Assembly: GCF_004795855.1 (NCBI RefSeq)
Contig: NZ_CP039252.1
Coordinates: 1,674,001 to 1,738,000 of the forward strand
DNA: 64,000 nucleotides
Direction of reading: 5' to 3'
From: Hydrogenophaga sp. PAMC20947
Lineage (GTDB): Bacteria; Pseudomonadota; Gammaproteobacteria; Burkholderiales; Burkholderiaceae_C
Shown here: one piece after another, positions 55,266 to 64,000 of the stretch
Numbering within the stretch: the first letter of the stretch is position 1
Layout of the letters: the number at the start of each line of letters is the position of its first letter
Made by a program: the position numbers and the translations under genes
Notes under the pieces: generated by a model
What the model saw: the letters and a program-made list of their open reading frames with translations, nothing else
What the model was told of the DNA's origin: nothing
The model's database searches: none

Positions 55266-55715
55266 TCAGCCTCGGCCGGTCGAACCGTATCCACCAGCAC
55301 CGCGCTCACTGGCCTCGGTGAACTCATGCACGACATGCAACTGCGCTTGAACCACAGGCACGATGACCATCTGGGCAATGCGCTCCATCGGCTCAATGGT
55401 GAACGCCACATCGCTGCGATTCCACGCACTCACCATGAGCTGCCCCTGGTAGTCGCTGTCGATCAGACCGACCAGATTGCCCAGCACGATGCCGTGTTTG
55501 TGCCCCAGGCCCGACCGCGGCAGGATCATGGCCGCATACCCCGGGTCGGCCAGGTGAATGGCCAGGCCCGTGGGAATCAATTGCCAGGCGTTGGCCGCCA
55601 GGGTCAGCGGCCCGTCCAGACAGGCGCGCAAATCCAGGCCTGCGCTGCCTGAGGTGGCATAGGCGGGCAACTGATCCGCCATGCGGTCATCCAGCACTTT
55701 GACATTCACGCGCAT
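55266..55715 (-). CDS. dut: dUTP diphosphatase
   Basis: A 149-residue trimeric dUTPase that keeps uracil out of DNA. The five family motifs are visible: [10 protein letters not shown] (I), [10 protein letters not shown] (II), [11 protein letters not shown] (III, with the catalytic Asp), [11 protein letters not shown] (IV) and [10 protein letters not shown] (V). It begins 14 bases after dctM ends, so it is probably cotranscribed with the TRAP permease genes, an unusual linkage for a housekeeping gene. Confidence 0.96.
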   Translation of the reverse strand: MRVNVKVLDDRMADQLPAYATSGSAGLDLRACLDGPLTLAANAWQLIPTGLAIHLADPGYAAMILPRSGLGHKHGIVLGNLVGLIDSDYQGQLMVSAWNRSDVAFTIEPMERIAQMVIVPVVQAQLHVVHEFTEASERGAGGYGSTGRG

Positions 55716-55729
55716 GCCGTCCTGCCCCT

Positions 55730-57526
55730 TTACTCGGTCTTCTTGAAGAGGTCTTCCAGCGCCTTGGCTGGATCCTCTTCTTCAGCAGGCGCCGCTTCCG
55801 GCATACCCGGGACTTCCATCTGGGACGGCCGCGGCGGAGGAACCACGAAGGCGCCAGCCTTGGGCATGGAGTAGTCCTGGCCCGGCATGTTTTCCAGCAT
55901 GTTGTCGATGGCGTTTTCGTCGACCACCACGGCTTTGTCCAGGTTGCCTGTGACGATACCGGGATTGAACACGATGACGGCCACCATGATCACCTGCAGA
56001 AAGATGAAGGCGATCGACCCCTTGTAGATCTGTGCCGTCGTCACCGCCTTGATGCGTTCGCCCGTGACCACGTCGTCGTAGTCGCTGCGTGCTGCCACGC
56101 TGCGCAAATAGAACAGCGCAAAGCCAAACGGCGGCGTCAGGAACGAGGTCTGCAGGTTCATCGCCAGGATGATGCCGAACCAGATCAGGTTGATGTCGAG
56201 CTTGGTGGCCACTGGCACCAGCATGGGCACCACGATGAACGCGATTTCAAAGAAATCGATGAACATGCCCAAGACAAACACCAAAGCGTTGACCACCAGC
56301 AGGAACCCCAGCTGACCACCCGGCAACTTGTCAAACAGGTGCTCCACCCAGACGTGACCATCGGCCGCGTTGAAGGTGAAGCTGAACACGGTCGAGCCGA
56401 TCAGGATGAACATCACGAAGATCGCCAGCTTGGTGGTGTTTTCCAGGGCCTGCTTGAGCAAGTCGAACGAGAGCGTGCGGCGACCAGCGGCCATCAGCAG
56501 CGCACCCAAAGCCCCCATGGCACCGCCTTCGGTTGGCGTTGCAATGCCCAGGAAAATCGTACCCAGCACCAGGAAGATCAACACGAGCGGCGGGATCAAC
56601 ACGAAGGTGACACGCTCCGTCAGGCGCGACAGGAGGCCAATGCCAAACAGCTTGTTGACCATGGCCAGACCCAGCGCCAGAAAGGAACCCACCGTGGTCG
56701 ACAAAATGAACACTTCGTCGCGAGCCGCCGGGTCTTCTCGGCCCAGCCAGGGGCCCATCACGGAGTCGTGAATTTGTGACCAGCCAAACCCGGCAGCGGT
56801 ACACAACGCGAACAGGGCCAGCAACGACAAATGACCGCTGGCCCCACTGGGCTCGGAGTAAATGCGTGCCTCCAGCGGCAGCGCAGGCACCCATTTGGGC
56901 CGTACAAACGCCACCACCAAAATGAACAGGAGGTACAAGCTCACCAGCATCAGCCCAGGCAACAGGGCACCGGCGTACATGTCACCCACCGAGCGACCCA
57001 GCTGGTCGGCCAGAACGATCAACACCAGCGAGGGCGGCAAGGCTTGCGCCAGCGTTCCGGAGGCGGTGATGGTGCCGGTGGCGATCGTGCGGTTGTAGCC
57101 ATAGCGCAGCATGATGGGCATGGCAATCAAGCCCATGGAGATCACGGATGCCGCGACCACGCCGGTGGTGGCGGCCAGCAAGGCCCCCACCAGGATGACG
57201 GCAACACCCACACCACCCCGCAGCGGGCCGAACACCTGACCCACCGTTTCCAGCAGGTCTTCCGCCATTCGGCTGCGCTCCAGGATGATGCCCATGAGCG
57301 TGAAGAATGGAATTGCCAGCAGTGTTTCGTTCTGCATGATGCCGAACACACGCAGGGGCAGCGCCTGGAACAGGTTGGGTGGAAACAAGTCCAGCTGCAT
57401 GCCCACCAAGCCGAAAAACAGCCCGGTGGCAGCAAGCGAGAAAGCGACCGGGAATCCGGCCAGCAAAAACACGAGCAAGCCGATGAACATCACCGGCACA
57501 AAATTGTTGGTCAACAGTTCGATCAT
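55730..57526 (-). CDS. TRAP transporter large permease (DctM type)
   Basis: A 598-residue polytopic membrane subunit of a TRAP transporter, which uses a Na+ gradient to import an anionic substrate delivered by the binding protein. The N-terminus ([20 protein letters not shown]) and the [14 protein letters not shown] segment are typical DctM. It has a longer Pro/Glu-rich C-terminal tail (about 50 residues) than usual and a central extension. Its start overlaps dctQ by 4 bases. Confidence 0.92.
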   Translation of the reverse strand: MIELLTNNFVPVMFIGLLVFLLAGFPVAFSLAATGLFFGLVGMQLDLFPPNLFQALPLRVFGIMQNETLLAIPFFTLMGIILERSRMAEDLLETVGQVFGPLRGGVGVAVILVGALLAATTGVVAASVISMGLIAMPIMLRYGYNRTIATGTITASGTLAQALPPSLVLIVLADQLGRSVGDMYAGALLPGLMLVSLYLLFILVVAFVRPKWVPALPLEARIYSEPSGASGHLSLLALFALCTAAGFGWSQIHDSVMGPWLGREDPAARDEVFILSTTVGSFLALGLAMVNKLFGIGLLSRLTERVTFVLIPPLVLIFLVLGTIFLGIATPTEGGAMGALGALLMAAGRRTLSFDLLKQALENTTKLAIFVMFILIGSTVFSFTFNAADGHVWVEHLFDKLPGGQLGFLLVVNALVFVLGMFIDFFEIAFIVVPMLVPVATKLDINLIWFGIILAMNLQTSFLTPPFGFALFYLRSVAARSDYDDVVTGERIKAVTTAQIYKGSIAFIFLQVIMVAVIVFNPGIVTGNLDKAVVVDENAIDNMLENMPGQDYSMPKAGAFVVPPPRPSQMEVPGMPEAAPAEEEDPAKALEDLFKKTE

Positions 57527-58125
57527 GACGAAGCTCCCGCTTGACGGGCTTTTTCCTGGGCGGCGATTTCTTCAGCCAGCAATTCGGTTTCGCTGGGGCC
57601 TGTGTGACTCAACACGTCGGGTCCATTGCCCGTGAGGAAGGCAATGCGCTTGATCAATTCGGAGATGCCTTGCATAAACAAGAGGGCAAAACCCGCCGGA
57701 ACCATGGCATACATGGGCCAACGGATCAAACCGCCTGCGTTGGACGACATTTCGCCCGATGTGTAAGCCTGATCCAGCAAAGGCCAACCCAAGCTCACCA
57801 TGATGTAACAAAGTGGGAAGAGAAACAGAATGATGCCGCCCACGTCGACCCAGTTGCGGCCACGGTCGCTGAACATGTTGGAGAGAAAGTCAATGCGCAC
57901 ATGGGCATTGCGCAAGAAGCCGTATCCCGCACCCAGCATGAACACGGCGGCGAACAGGTACCACTGGATTTCCAGCCAGGCGTTGGAGCTGGTGCCAAAT
58001 ACCTTGCGGATGATGGCGTTGCCGGCGCTGATGAGCGTGGCCGCCAAAATGAGCCACATGGCCGTTTTGCCGACCAGGGTGCTGATAGCGTCAATCAGAC
58101 GGGATAAGCGAAGCAATAGCTGCAT
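57523..58125 (-). CDS. TRAP transporter small permease (DctQ type)
   Basis: A 200-residue membrane protein with four helices, the DctQ layout: LVGKTAMWLILAATLISAGN, then LEIQWYLFAAVFMLGAGYGF, NAHVRIDFLSNMFSD and GFALLFMQGISELIKRI. The ATG at 58125 (MQLLLRLSRLID) follows GGGGAA; the open frame to 58326 is unrelated. It overlaps dctM by 4 bases. A terminator separates it from the dctP-like gene upstream. Confidence 0.92.
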   Translation of the reverse strand: MQLLLRLSRLIDAISTLVGKTAMWLILAATLISAGNAIIRKVFGTSSNAWLEIQWYLFAAVFMLGAGYGFLRNAHVRIDFLSNMFSDRGRNWVDVGGIILFLFPLCYIMVSLGWPLLDQAYTSGEMSSNAGGLIRWPMYAMVPAGFALLFMQGISELIKRIAFLTGNGPDVLSHTGPSETELLAEEIAAQEKARQAGASS

Positions 58126-58248
58126 GAAAATTCCCCGGTTGTGCGGGTACAAAGGGCAGGCGTTCGGTCTTTTGAAACCAGATGACCCGCTGTTCAGAGA
58201 GCTGTAAACAGGATTTACAGACTGAGAGATTCTGACAAGAACTTGCGC

Positions 58249-58276
58249 AAAAAACCCCGCGACTGCGGGGTTTTTT
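58249..58276. terminator. terminator between dctP1 and dctQ
   Basis: AAAAAACCCCGC / GCGGGGTTTTTT with a GACT loop. Placed just after the dctP1 stop on the minus strand. It probably lets the binding protein be made in excess over the permease, the usual TRAP stoichiometry. Confidence 0.9.
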
Positions 58277-58294
58277 TTCAGCGCTGTGCCGAGA

Positions 58295-59374
58295 TTACAG
58301 CTTGGCCGATTGCATGTAACGGTCAAACGTGGCTTCGGTGAATCGGAACCACAGGTTTTGATCCTTGCGGAAAGTCGAATAATCCGCGTAGATTTTTTTC
58401 CAAGCGGGGTTGGTGTCGTTCAACTCGGTGTACAGCTCCATCGAGTTCTTGTACGCAGCGTCCATGACCGACTTGGGAAATGCAGCCAGCTTGGCGCCGC
58501 CAGCCACCAGACGCTTGAGGGCGGCCGGATTGCGCGCGTCGTAACGGGCTTGCATTTCGACGTGTGCATGGGAAGCAGCCGCCTCGACGATGGCCTGGTA
58601 CTCCTTGGGCAACGCGTTGAAAGCCGCCTTGTTGATGAAGAAGTCGAGCTGAGCGCCGCCTTCCCACCAGCCTGGGTAGTAATAATGCTTGGCAACCTTT
58701 TGGAAGCCCAGTTTTTCATCGTCGTAAGGACCGACCCACTCGGTTGCGTCGATGGTGCCTTTTTCCAGCGCCTGGTAGATTTCGCCACCGGGGATGTTTT
58801 GGGGCACGCCACCCATCTTGGTCAGCACCTTGCCGGCGAAACCGCCGATGCGCATCTTCAGACCCTTGATGTCTTCTGCGCTCTTGATTTCCTTGCGGTA
58901 CCAGCCACCCATCTGGGCGCCTGTGTTGCCACCAGGGAAGTTCACGATGTTGTACTGGTCGTAGAACTCACGCATCAGCTTCATGCCGTTGCCGTCGTAC
59001 ATCCAGGCGGTCAGCTGGCGGCTGTTGAGACCAAATGGAATAGCGCAGTCCAGGGCAAACGCTTCGTTCTTGCCGAAGAAGTAGTAGGGAGCGGTGTGTG
59101 CCATTTCCACGGTGCCCTGCTGGACGCCGTCCACCACGCCGAATGCGGGCATCAGTTCACCACCGGCATGCACCGAAATAGTGAACTTGCCAGCGGTCAT
59201 CGTGTTGACTTTTTCGGCAAAGACTTCTGCTGCGCCGAAGATGGTGTCCAGCGCCTTGGGGAAGCTGGAAGCAAGGCGCCAGCGCAGAGCGGCTTGGGCG
59301 TGCGCAGCGGGCGCAACGCCTGCTGCGAGCACGCCGGCAATGCCTGCATGCTTGATAACGGAACGACGATCCAT
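58295..59374 (-). CDS. TRAP transporter substrate-binding protein (TakP-like), second copy
   Basis: A 359-residue DctP-family protein, paralogous to the one at 54081. The N-terminus MDRRSVIKHAGIAGVLAAG again has a twin-arginine motif (RRSVIK) and cleavage near AAHA. Mature motifs are WRLASSFPKALDTIFGAAEV, FGLNSRQLTAWM and QNIPGGEIYQALEKGTIDAT, and EWVGPYDDEKLGFQ. It heads the dctQ-dctM-dut operon, and GGAGAAGAA precedes the ATG. The substrate is probably a 2-oxo acid or a related carboxylate by similarity to TakP. The two binding proteins may share one permease pair. Confidence 0.91.
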   Translation of the reverse strand: MDRRSVIKHAGIAGVLAAGVAPAAHAQAALRWRLASSFPKALDTIFGAAEVFAEKVNTMTAGKFTISVHAGGELMPAFGVVDGVQQGTVEMAHTAPYYFFGKNEAFALDCAIPFGLNSRQLTAWMYDGNGMKLMREFYDQYNIVNFPGGNTGAQMGGWYRKEIKSAEDIKGLKMRIGGFAGKVLTKMGGVPQNIPGGEIYQALEKGTIDATEWVGPYDDEKLGFQKVAKHYYYPGWWEGGAQLDFFINKAAFNALPKEYQAIVEAAASHAHVEMQARYDARNPAALKRLVAGGAKLAAFPKSVMDAAYKNSMELYTELNDTNPAWKKIYADYSTFRKDQNLWFRFTEATFDRYMQSAKL

Positions 59375-59575
59375 AGTTTCTTCTCCATTCATTGATTTTT
59401 GAATCTGCTCCAACCAGATCATGGTCGGGAGCAAATGAAATGCCGAAGGGCCATCAGATTGTAGAGGGCCAAAATTCAGACTCCGCGCGGGTTTTCCCTC
59501 GGGAACATGGCGACAGGCGTGCATTATTTGCTATGAAAGGCCACTATCCCCCTGCGGAATGACCCCCGCTCACAA

Positions 59576-59600
59576 GCCTGTTGAAAATTATTCAACAGGC
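59576..59600. other. perfect 10-base inverted repeat between dxs and dctP1
   Basis: GCCTGTTGAA-AATTA-TTCAACAGGC. It lies 29 bases beyond the dxs stop on the minus strand. There is no T run, so it is a poor intrinsic terminator; it may be a factor-binding site or an RNA 3'-end hairpin. Confidence 0.55.
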
Positions 59601-59628
59601 GGTGCCTTGATCACCAGGCGTTTTGCGT

Positions 59629-61524
59629 TCAGCCCACCACTTTGAGCGGTACAGGACCCCGAACAAGCGACCCGAAACGGGCGCGGATCGATGCTTCGAT
59701 ACCCACCGCATCCAAGCCTTCGTTGGCCAGCAGCTTGGCATGATCGCCATGCTCAATGAACGTATCGGACAGGCCCAGGACCAATACCGGCAGATTGAAG
59801 CCTTCGGCCTGCAAGGCTTCCAGCACAGCGCTGCCCGCACCGCCCATGGTGCAACCCTCCTCCACCGTCACCAGCGCGCTGTGAGATTGGGCCAGCTCAC
59901 GCAACACATCCAGATCCAGTGGTTTGACCCAGCGCATGTCGGCCACCGTGGTATTCAGGCGCTCTGCAGCCTGCAACGCCGGGTGCAACAAGCTTCCAAA
60001 GGCCAGAATCGCCACCTCGCTTCCGCGGCGACGGACCTGCGCTTTGCCAAACGGCAAACCTTCCAGGCCCGCAGGGACGGCAGCGCCAACCCCCGCACCC
60101 CGTGGATAGCGCACTGCGACCGGATGATTCTGGGCAAAGGCGGTTGACAACAGCTGACGGCACTCCGCTTCGTCGGACGGGCAGGCCACCGACATATTGG
60201 GGATGCAGCGCAGAAAGGCGATGTCGTAAGCGCCGGCATGGGTAGCGCCATCGGCGCCCACCAGCCCGGCCCGGTCCAGCGCAAACACCACGGGCAGGTT
60301 TTGCAAAGCGACGTCATGAATCAACTGATCGTAGGCCCGCTGCAAGAACGTGGAATAGATCGCGACCACAGGCTTCAGGCCCTCACAGGCCATGCCAGCG
60401 GCGAAGGTGACTGCGTGCTGCTCGGCAATACCGACATCAAAATACCGCGCCGGAAACTGGCGCTCGAAAGCCACCATGCCCGAGCCTTCACGCATCGCTG
60501 GCGTGATGCCAACGAGGCGGTCGTCGGCGGCGGCCATGTCACAAAGCCATTGACCGAACACTTGTGTGAAGGTGGTCTTGGCAGGCGTTGCGGGTTTGGT
60601 CAGCCCCACTGCAGGATCGAATTTTCCGGGCCCGTGATAGGCCACTGGATCGGCCTCAGCCAGCTTGTAGCCTTGGCCCTTTTTCGTCACCACATGGAGG
60701 AACTGCGGACCACTGTCGGTGTCCAGCAAGTGGCGAATGTTCTCCAGTGTGGGGATCAGGGAATCGAGGTCGTGGCCGTCAATGGGCCCGATGTAGTTGA
60801 ATCCGAACTTCTCGAACAGTGTGGCGGGCACGACCATGCCTTTGGCATGCTCTTCAAGCCGTTTGGCCAGTTCGAACAGCGGCGGCGCGCCTTTGAGCAC
60901 CTGCTTGCCCACATTCTTGGCTGCGGAATAAAACTGCCCACTCATGAGCTGGGCCAGGTAGCGGTTGAGCGCGCCCACAGGCGGCGAGATCGACATGTCG
61001 TTGTCGTTGAGTACCACCAGCAGCCGGCCATCGGCAATACCTGCATTGTTAAGGGCCTCGAAGGCCATGCCAGCGGTCATGGCGCCATCGCCGATGATGG
61101 CAACGGAACGGCGCCCATTGCCCTGGATTTTCGCCGCCAGGGCCATGCCCAGCGCAGCGGAAATACTTGTCGACGAATGCGCAGTGCCAAAGGTGTCGTA
61201 TTCGCTTTCGTTTCGCCGGGGGAATCCGCTGATACCGCCAAATTGGCGCAGACTGCCCATGCCCTCACGGCGCCCGGTCAGGATTTTGTGTGGGTAAGTC
61301 TGGTGGCCCACATCCCACACCAGGCGATCTTCGGGTGTGTTGAACACGTAGTGCAGCGCCACGGTGAGCTCAACGGTTCCGAGATTGGAGCTGAGGTGGC
61401 CGCCGGTGCGCGAAACACTGTCCAGCACAAAGGCACGCAACTCGTCCGCCAGCGGGTGCAATTGCGCGCGCGAAAGGCGGCGCAAGTCGGCTGGCGAATG
61501 GATCGAAGTGAGGAGGGAACTCAT
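59629..61524 (-). CDS. dxs: 1-deoxy-D-xylulose-5-phosphate synthase
   Basis: A 631-residue thiamine-diphosphate enzyme that condenses pyruvate and glyceraldehyde-3-phosphate, the first step of the MEP isoprenoid route. The ThDP motif [18 protein letters not shown] runs to NDNDMSIS, and the transketolase-like Glu is in [16 protein letters not shown]. His-rich [13 protein letters not shown] is the usual active-site segment. The ATG at 61524 ([11 protein letters not shown]) is used; one at 61551 is possible. It follows ispA by 42 bases, the normal isoprenoid cluster. Confidence 0.97.
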   Translation of the reverse strand: MSSLLTSIHSPADLRRLSRAQLHPLADELRAFVLDSVSRTGGHLSSNLGTVELTVALHYVFNTPEDRLVWDVGHQTYPHKILTGRREGMGSLRQFGGISGFPRRNESEYDTFGTAHSSTSISAALGMALAAKIQGNGRRSVAIIGDGAMTAGMAFEALNNAGIADGRLLVVLNDNDMSISPPVGALNRYLAQLMSGQFYSAAKNVGKQVLKGAPPLFELAKRLEEHAKGMVVPATLFEKFGFNYIGPIDGHDLDSLIPTLENIRHLLDTDSGPQFLHVVTKKGQGYKLAEADPVAYHGPGKFDPAVGLTKPATPAKTTFTQVFGQWLCDMAAADDRLVGITPAMREGSGMVAFERQFPARYFDVGIAEQHAVTFAAGMACEGLKPVVAIYSTFLQRAYDQLIHDVALQNLPVVFALDRAGLVGADGATHAGAYDIAFLRCIPNMSVACPSDEAECRQLLSTAFAQNHPVAVRYPRGAGVGAAVPAGLEGLPFGKAQVRRRGSEVAILAFGSLLHPALQAAERLNTTVADMRWVKPLDLDVLRELAQSHSALVTVEEGCTMGGAGSAVLEALQAEGFNLPVLVLGLSDTFIEHGDHAKLLANEGLDAVGIEASIRARFGSLVRGPVPLKVVG

Positions 61525-61566
61525 GGCAGTCTCGTGTTGCGGCATTGGCATCGGCGTCCTGGTGGG

Positions 61567-62454
61567 TCAGCTGCTGCGCTGACCAACCCAGTTGGCCAAG
61601 CCGTGCAAATGATCGGTGTGGGTCAACGCCGTCAGCCTTAAAGCATCGTGCGCCCGGTCCAGCAATTGGTCGGCACAAGCCTGTGCACCGGTCAGACCCA
61701 TCAAGGAAACAAAGGTGGGCTTGTCACTGGCAGCGTCTTTGCCTGCCGTCTTTCCCAGCGTTGCGGAGTCGGTGGTCACGTCCAGGATATCGTCAACCAC
61801 CTGAAAGGCCAGCCCCAGCGCATCGCCATAGGCGACCAGGTGTTGCATCACCGCTGGCGACGTTTGGCCCGTGGCAGCGCCCATCACCACGCTGGCTTGC
61901 AACAACGCACCCGTCTTGAAGCGGTGCATGGTTTCCAGCGAAGGCTGGTCCAGGCGCGAGCCGACACTGGCCAGATCAATCGCCTGCCCCCCTGCCATCC
62001 CGGCGGCGCCGGCCGCGCGCGCCAGCAGCCGGCACAAACGGGACGCCAGAAGCGCATCGGTCCCCGGTTCATCCGGCACCAGCAACTCAAACGCCAGCGC
62101 CTGCAACGCATCACCCGCGAGCAACGCCTGTGCTTCACCAAACTGCACATGCACCGTCGGCTTGCCGCGGCGAAGCACGTCGTTGTCCATGCAGGGCATG
62201 TCGTCGTGGACCAATGAGTAAGCGTGTATCAACTCCACCGCACAAGCCGCGCGAAGCGACATGTCCGCATCTCCACTCACTGCTTCCGCAGCGGCCAGCA
62301 CCAACAGGGGGCGCAGGCGCTTGCCGCCATCCAGCACGGCGTACCGCATGGCCTCGCCCAGGCGGGCGGGAGCGTCTGCCGAAACCCACTCGCCGAGCGC
62401 ACGCTCAACACGGTTTTGCTGCTCTGTGCGCCAACTGGAAAAAACAGCGCTCAT
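61567..62454 (-). CDS. ispA: polyprenyl (farnesyl) diphosphate synthase
   Basis: A 295-residue all-helical prenyltransferase that extends DMAPP with IPP to farnesyl diphosphate. The first Asp-rich motif is DDMPCMDND and the second VVDDILDVT, with FQ before it. KT and Q residues around the chain-length region fit short-chain synthases (FPP), but geranylgeranyl cannot be excluded by eye. The start overlaps the xseB stop by 4 bases (ATGA). Confidence 0.95.
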   Translation of the reverse strand: MSAVFSSWRTEQQNRVERALGEWVSADAPARLGEAMRYAVLDGGKRLRPLLVLAAAEAVSGDADMSLRAACAVELIHAYSLVHDDMPCMDNDVLRRGKPTVHVQFGEAQALLAGDALQALAFELLVPDEPGTDALLASRLCRLLARAAGAAGMAGGQAIDLASVGSRLDQPSLETMHRFKTGALLQASVVMGAATGQTSPAVMQHLVAYGDALGLAFQVVDDILDVTTDSATLGKTAGKDAASDKPTFVSLMGLTGAQACADQLLDRAHDALRLTALTHTDHLHGLANWVGQRSS

Positions 62455-62717
62455 GCACCCTCCCAGGGCTTGAGTTCACCATTGTCAAGCTGCTGGATCT
62501 GCTGCTCGACCGCGGCCAGACGGGCGCGGCAAAATGACAAAAGCAAAGCGCCTCGCTGGTAATGGGTCAGCAATTGGTCCAAAGGCAGTTGCCCGGCATC
62601 GAGTTGACCCACCAACTGTTCCAGCTCGGCCAAAGCGGCCTCGTAGCTGGCGGGCGTGTCCGCAGCGGTTGAAGCGCGGCTGGTTCGGGTCGTTTTGGAC
62701 GGGGTCGATGCGGTCAT
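62451..62717 (-). CDS. xseB: exodeoxyribonuclease VII small subunit
   Basis: An 88-residue protein that forms exonuclease VII with XseA. The core [20 protein letters not shown] and [23 protein letters not shown] match the XseB family, and [15 protein letters not shown] ends it. The start ATG at 62717 follows a Thr/Ser-rich leader (about 22 residues). It is the first gene of xseB-ispA-dxs; xseA is elsewhere. Confidence 0.95.
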   Translation of the reverse strand: MTASTPSKTTRTSRASTAADTPASYEAALAELEQLVGQLDAGQLPLDQLLTHYQRGALLLSFCRARLAAVEQQIQQLDNGELKPWEGA

Positions 62718-63201
62718 GCAGGCGTTGGAACGGATGAGGCTCAAGAAAGGGCTTCTTCCGAAGTCTATGGAGCAGGACGCGAGCATCTGCGGCATTCGCA
62801 GGCCAACGCCCCAAAACCACCCATTTTATCCGCGCGACACCCCAAACCAAAGCCGGTGCACCAACGCGCCCTTCAAACCCGGCTCAAAGACCCTGCACAT
62901 CGACTTCCGACGTTCGCGTTGATCTGGATTGAAAACACAGATCCACCCCGGGCCAACCTCGATCTCTGCTTCAACGAACACCTCAACCCGTGCCGCTCCA
63001 GCCAAAAAACCGAGGCCTGCTACAGCATTTCCCCGATGCAGGACAAGGTCAAAAAGGGTACAATCGGCCCTCTTTTTTTCTCCACTGTCGGGTCTCGCTG
63101 ATCCGGAGGGACGCACCACTCCACCCATCCCGCGCGAATTGATTTTTCGACCAGCGCTTACCCTGCCCCTTCATAGGGGGAGCCTTCAGGTCAGGACCCC
63201 C
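62718..63201. other. intergenic region between xseB and the Rieske oxygenase
   Basis: 484 bases with divergent genes at the ends, so two promoters are expected. A TACAAT that could be a -10 box lies near 63059 and CCCCTTCATAGGGG makes a short hairpin near 63166. CAGGA precedes the ATG at 63202. I see no gene in it. Confidence 0.45.
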
Positions 63202-64000
63202 ATGTCTGATTTAAGTCTTCAATTTCAGCAGGCCAGAAGCCCACTCCCGGTTTCCAGCTATTTTGACGACGCGCTGTTCCAGCGCGAAATGGAAACCATC
63301 TTCCAGCAAGGGCCCCGTTATGTGGGGCACCAGCTTGCTGTACCCCAGCCCGGTGATTACCACGCCTTGCCGCAAGAGGCTGGTGGCCGCGCGCTCGTGC
63401 ACACGGGTCAGGGCATCGAACTCGTGTCCAACGTGTGCCGTCACCGCCAGGCCATCATGCTCAAGGGGCGTGGCAATCTGGGCGCGACCCAGCCTGGCAG
63501 CGCGGGGGGCAATATCGTGTGCCCGATCCACCGCTGGACCTACAGTGGAGGCCAAGGCACGGGCAGCAAAGCCGGCGGCTTGCTGGGGGCACCGCACTTT
63601 TCACACGATCCTTGTCTGGATCTCAACAACTACCCGCTGCGGGAGTGGAATGGTCTGCTGTTTGAAGACAACGGCCGCGACATCGCCACCGACCTGGCCA
63701 ACATGGGCCCACGCAGCCAGTTGAATTTTGATGGCATGGTGCTTGACCATGTGGAGCTGCACCGCTGCAACTACAACTGGAAGACCTTCATCGAGGTCTA
63801 CCTTGAGGATTACCACGTGGGCCCCTTTCACCCGGGCTTGGGCAACTTTGTCAGCTGCGAAGATCTGCGCTGGGAATTCAAGCCCGAGTATTCGGTTCAG
63901 ACCGTGGGGGCCCAAAACCTTCAGGGCAAGGCGGGCAGCCCCACTTATGAGCGCTGGCACAAGGCGCTCATGGCCTTCCGCAACGGTGAAGCACCAGAGC
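63202..64000 (+). CDS. Rieske non-heme iron ring-hydroxylating oxygenase, alpha subunit (3' end cut)
   Basis: 266 residues are visible before the window ends. A Rieske [2Fe-2S] cluster is bound by Cys79 and His81 (VCRHRQ) and Cys107 and His110 (VCPIHRWTYSG). The mononuclear iron segment begins at Asp203-His205 in LEDYHVGPFHPGL, with His210 five residues later; the third ligand is beyond the edge. The family uses electrons from a reductase to hydroxylate aromatic or quaternary-amine substrates (CntA/choline-like types also fit). The first 30 residues are short relative to classic naphthalene dioxygenases. It is divergent from xseB. Confidence 0.88.
   Translation, partial: MSDLSLQFQQARSPLPVSSYFDDALFQREMETIFQQGPRYVGHQLAVPQPGDYHALPQEAGGRALVHTGQGIELVSNVCRHRQAIMLKGRGNLGATQPGSAGGNIVCPIHRWTYSGGQGTGSKAGGLLGAPHFSHDPCLDLNNYPLREWNGLLFEDNGRDIATDLANMGPRSQLNFDGMVLDHVELHRCNYNWKTFIEVYLEDYHVGPFHPGLGNFVSCEDLRWEFKPEYSVQTVGAQNLQGKAGSPTYERWHKALMAFRNGEAPE

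Noticed and set aside
1..64000. tRNA, rRNA, riboswitch or prophage genes
   Set aside because: I looked for cloverleaf, rRNA and common riboswitch-like sequences and for integrase or capsid genes and found none that I could support.

Overview
The window is chromosomal DNA from a G+C-rich betaproteobacterium. I infer Burkholderiales, probably Comamonadaceae. The evidence is the EarP/EF-P pair with Arg32, dapA followed by bamC, uvrC next to pgsA, xseB-ispA-dxs, two TakP-like TRAP binding proteins, and an 84-base intergenic GC-rich repeat. No rRNA, tRNA, CRISPR array, prophage or insertion sequence was recognised. Coding density is high and most genes sit in compact operons with 4-base stop/start overlaps.

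Layout. 1-2330: the N-terminal part of a haloacetate-dehalogenase-like hydrolase, a divergent LysR regulator and an EamA permease. 2340-5638 (minus): uvrC, a DUF3592 protein, pgsA and the permease. 5716-7538: earP and efp, the modifying enzyme and its substrate. 7712-9495: an AEC permease and a LOG-like protein, then a five-copy 84-base repeat array. 9936-16669: a complete RND efflux system (outer-membrane channel, pump, adaptor) divergent from its AcrR-type repressor, with a near-canonical acr operator between them. 16542-22653 (minus): a Mrp-type Na+/H+ antiporter with a fused A/B subunit plus C, D, E, F and G. 22777-25466: an MFS protein and RmuC. 25629-26716: a RidA-like protein and an unrecognised protein.

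27062-35173 is the most unusual locus: a transglutaminase/DUF2126 (predicted amidoligase) giant, a ParA/MinD-like P-loop ATPase, a circularly permuted ATP-grasp fused to an alpha-E domain, and a second transglutaminase, all on the plus strand. Apart from the ATPase, this matches the parts list of a peptide synthesis or modification system predicted by comparative genomics whose product is unknown.

35539-39430 carries acyl-CoA type genes (two crotonases, a hot-dog-like protein, a nitronate monooxygenase). 39577-41368: a GNAT and a CPA1 antiporter. 41472-46570 (minus): parE, a lytic transglycosylase and parC. 46781-48671 (plus): an MFS protein, a 42-residue membrane peptide and a methyltransferase, translationally coupled. 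48744-50816: dapA and bamC. 50951-53827: a hendecad-repeat lipoprotein, a conserved hypothetical, a RoxA-like cupin oxygenase and a divergent SlyD-like FKBP. 54081-59374: two TakP-like binding proteins, dctQ, dctM and dut. 59629-62717 (minus): xseB, ispA and dxs. 63202-end: the N-terminal part of a Rieske oxygenase.

Start sites were adjusted by eye from ribosome-binding sites and family N-termini. All family assignments come from motif recognition; no database search was possible.
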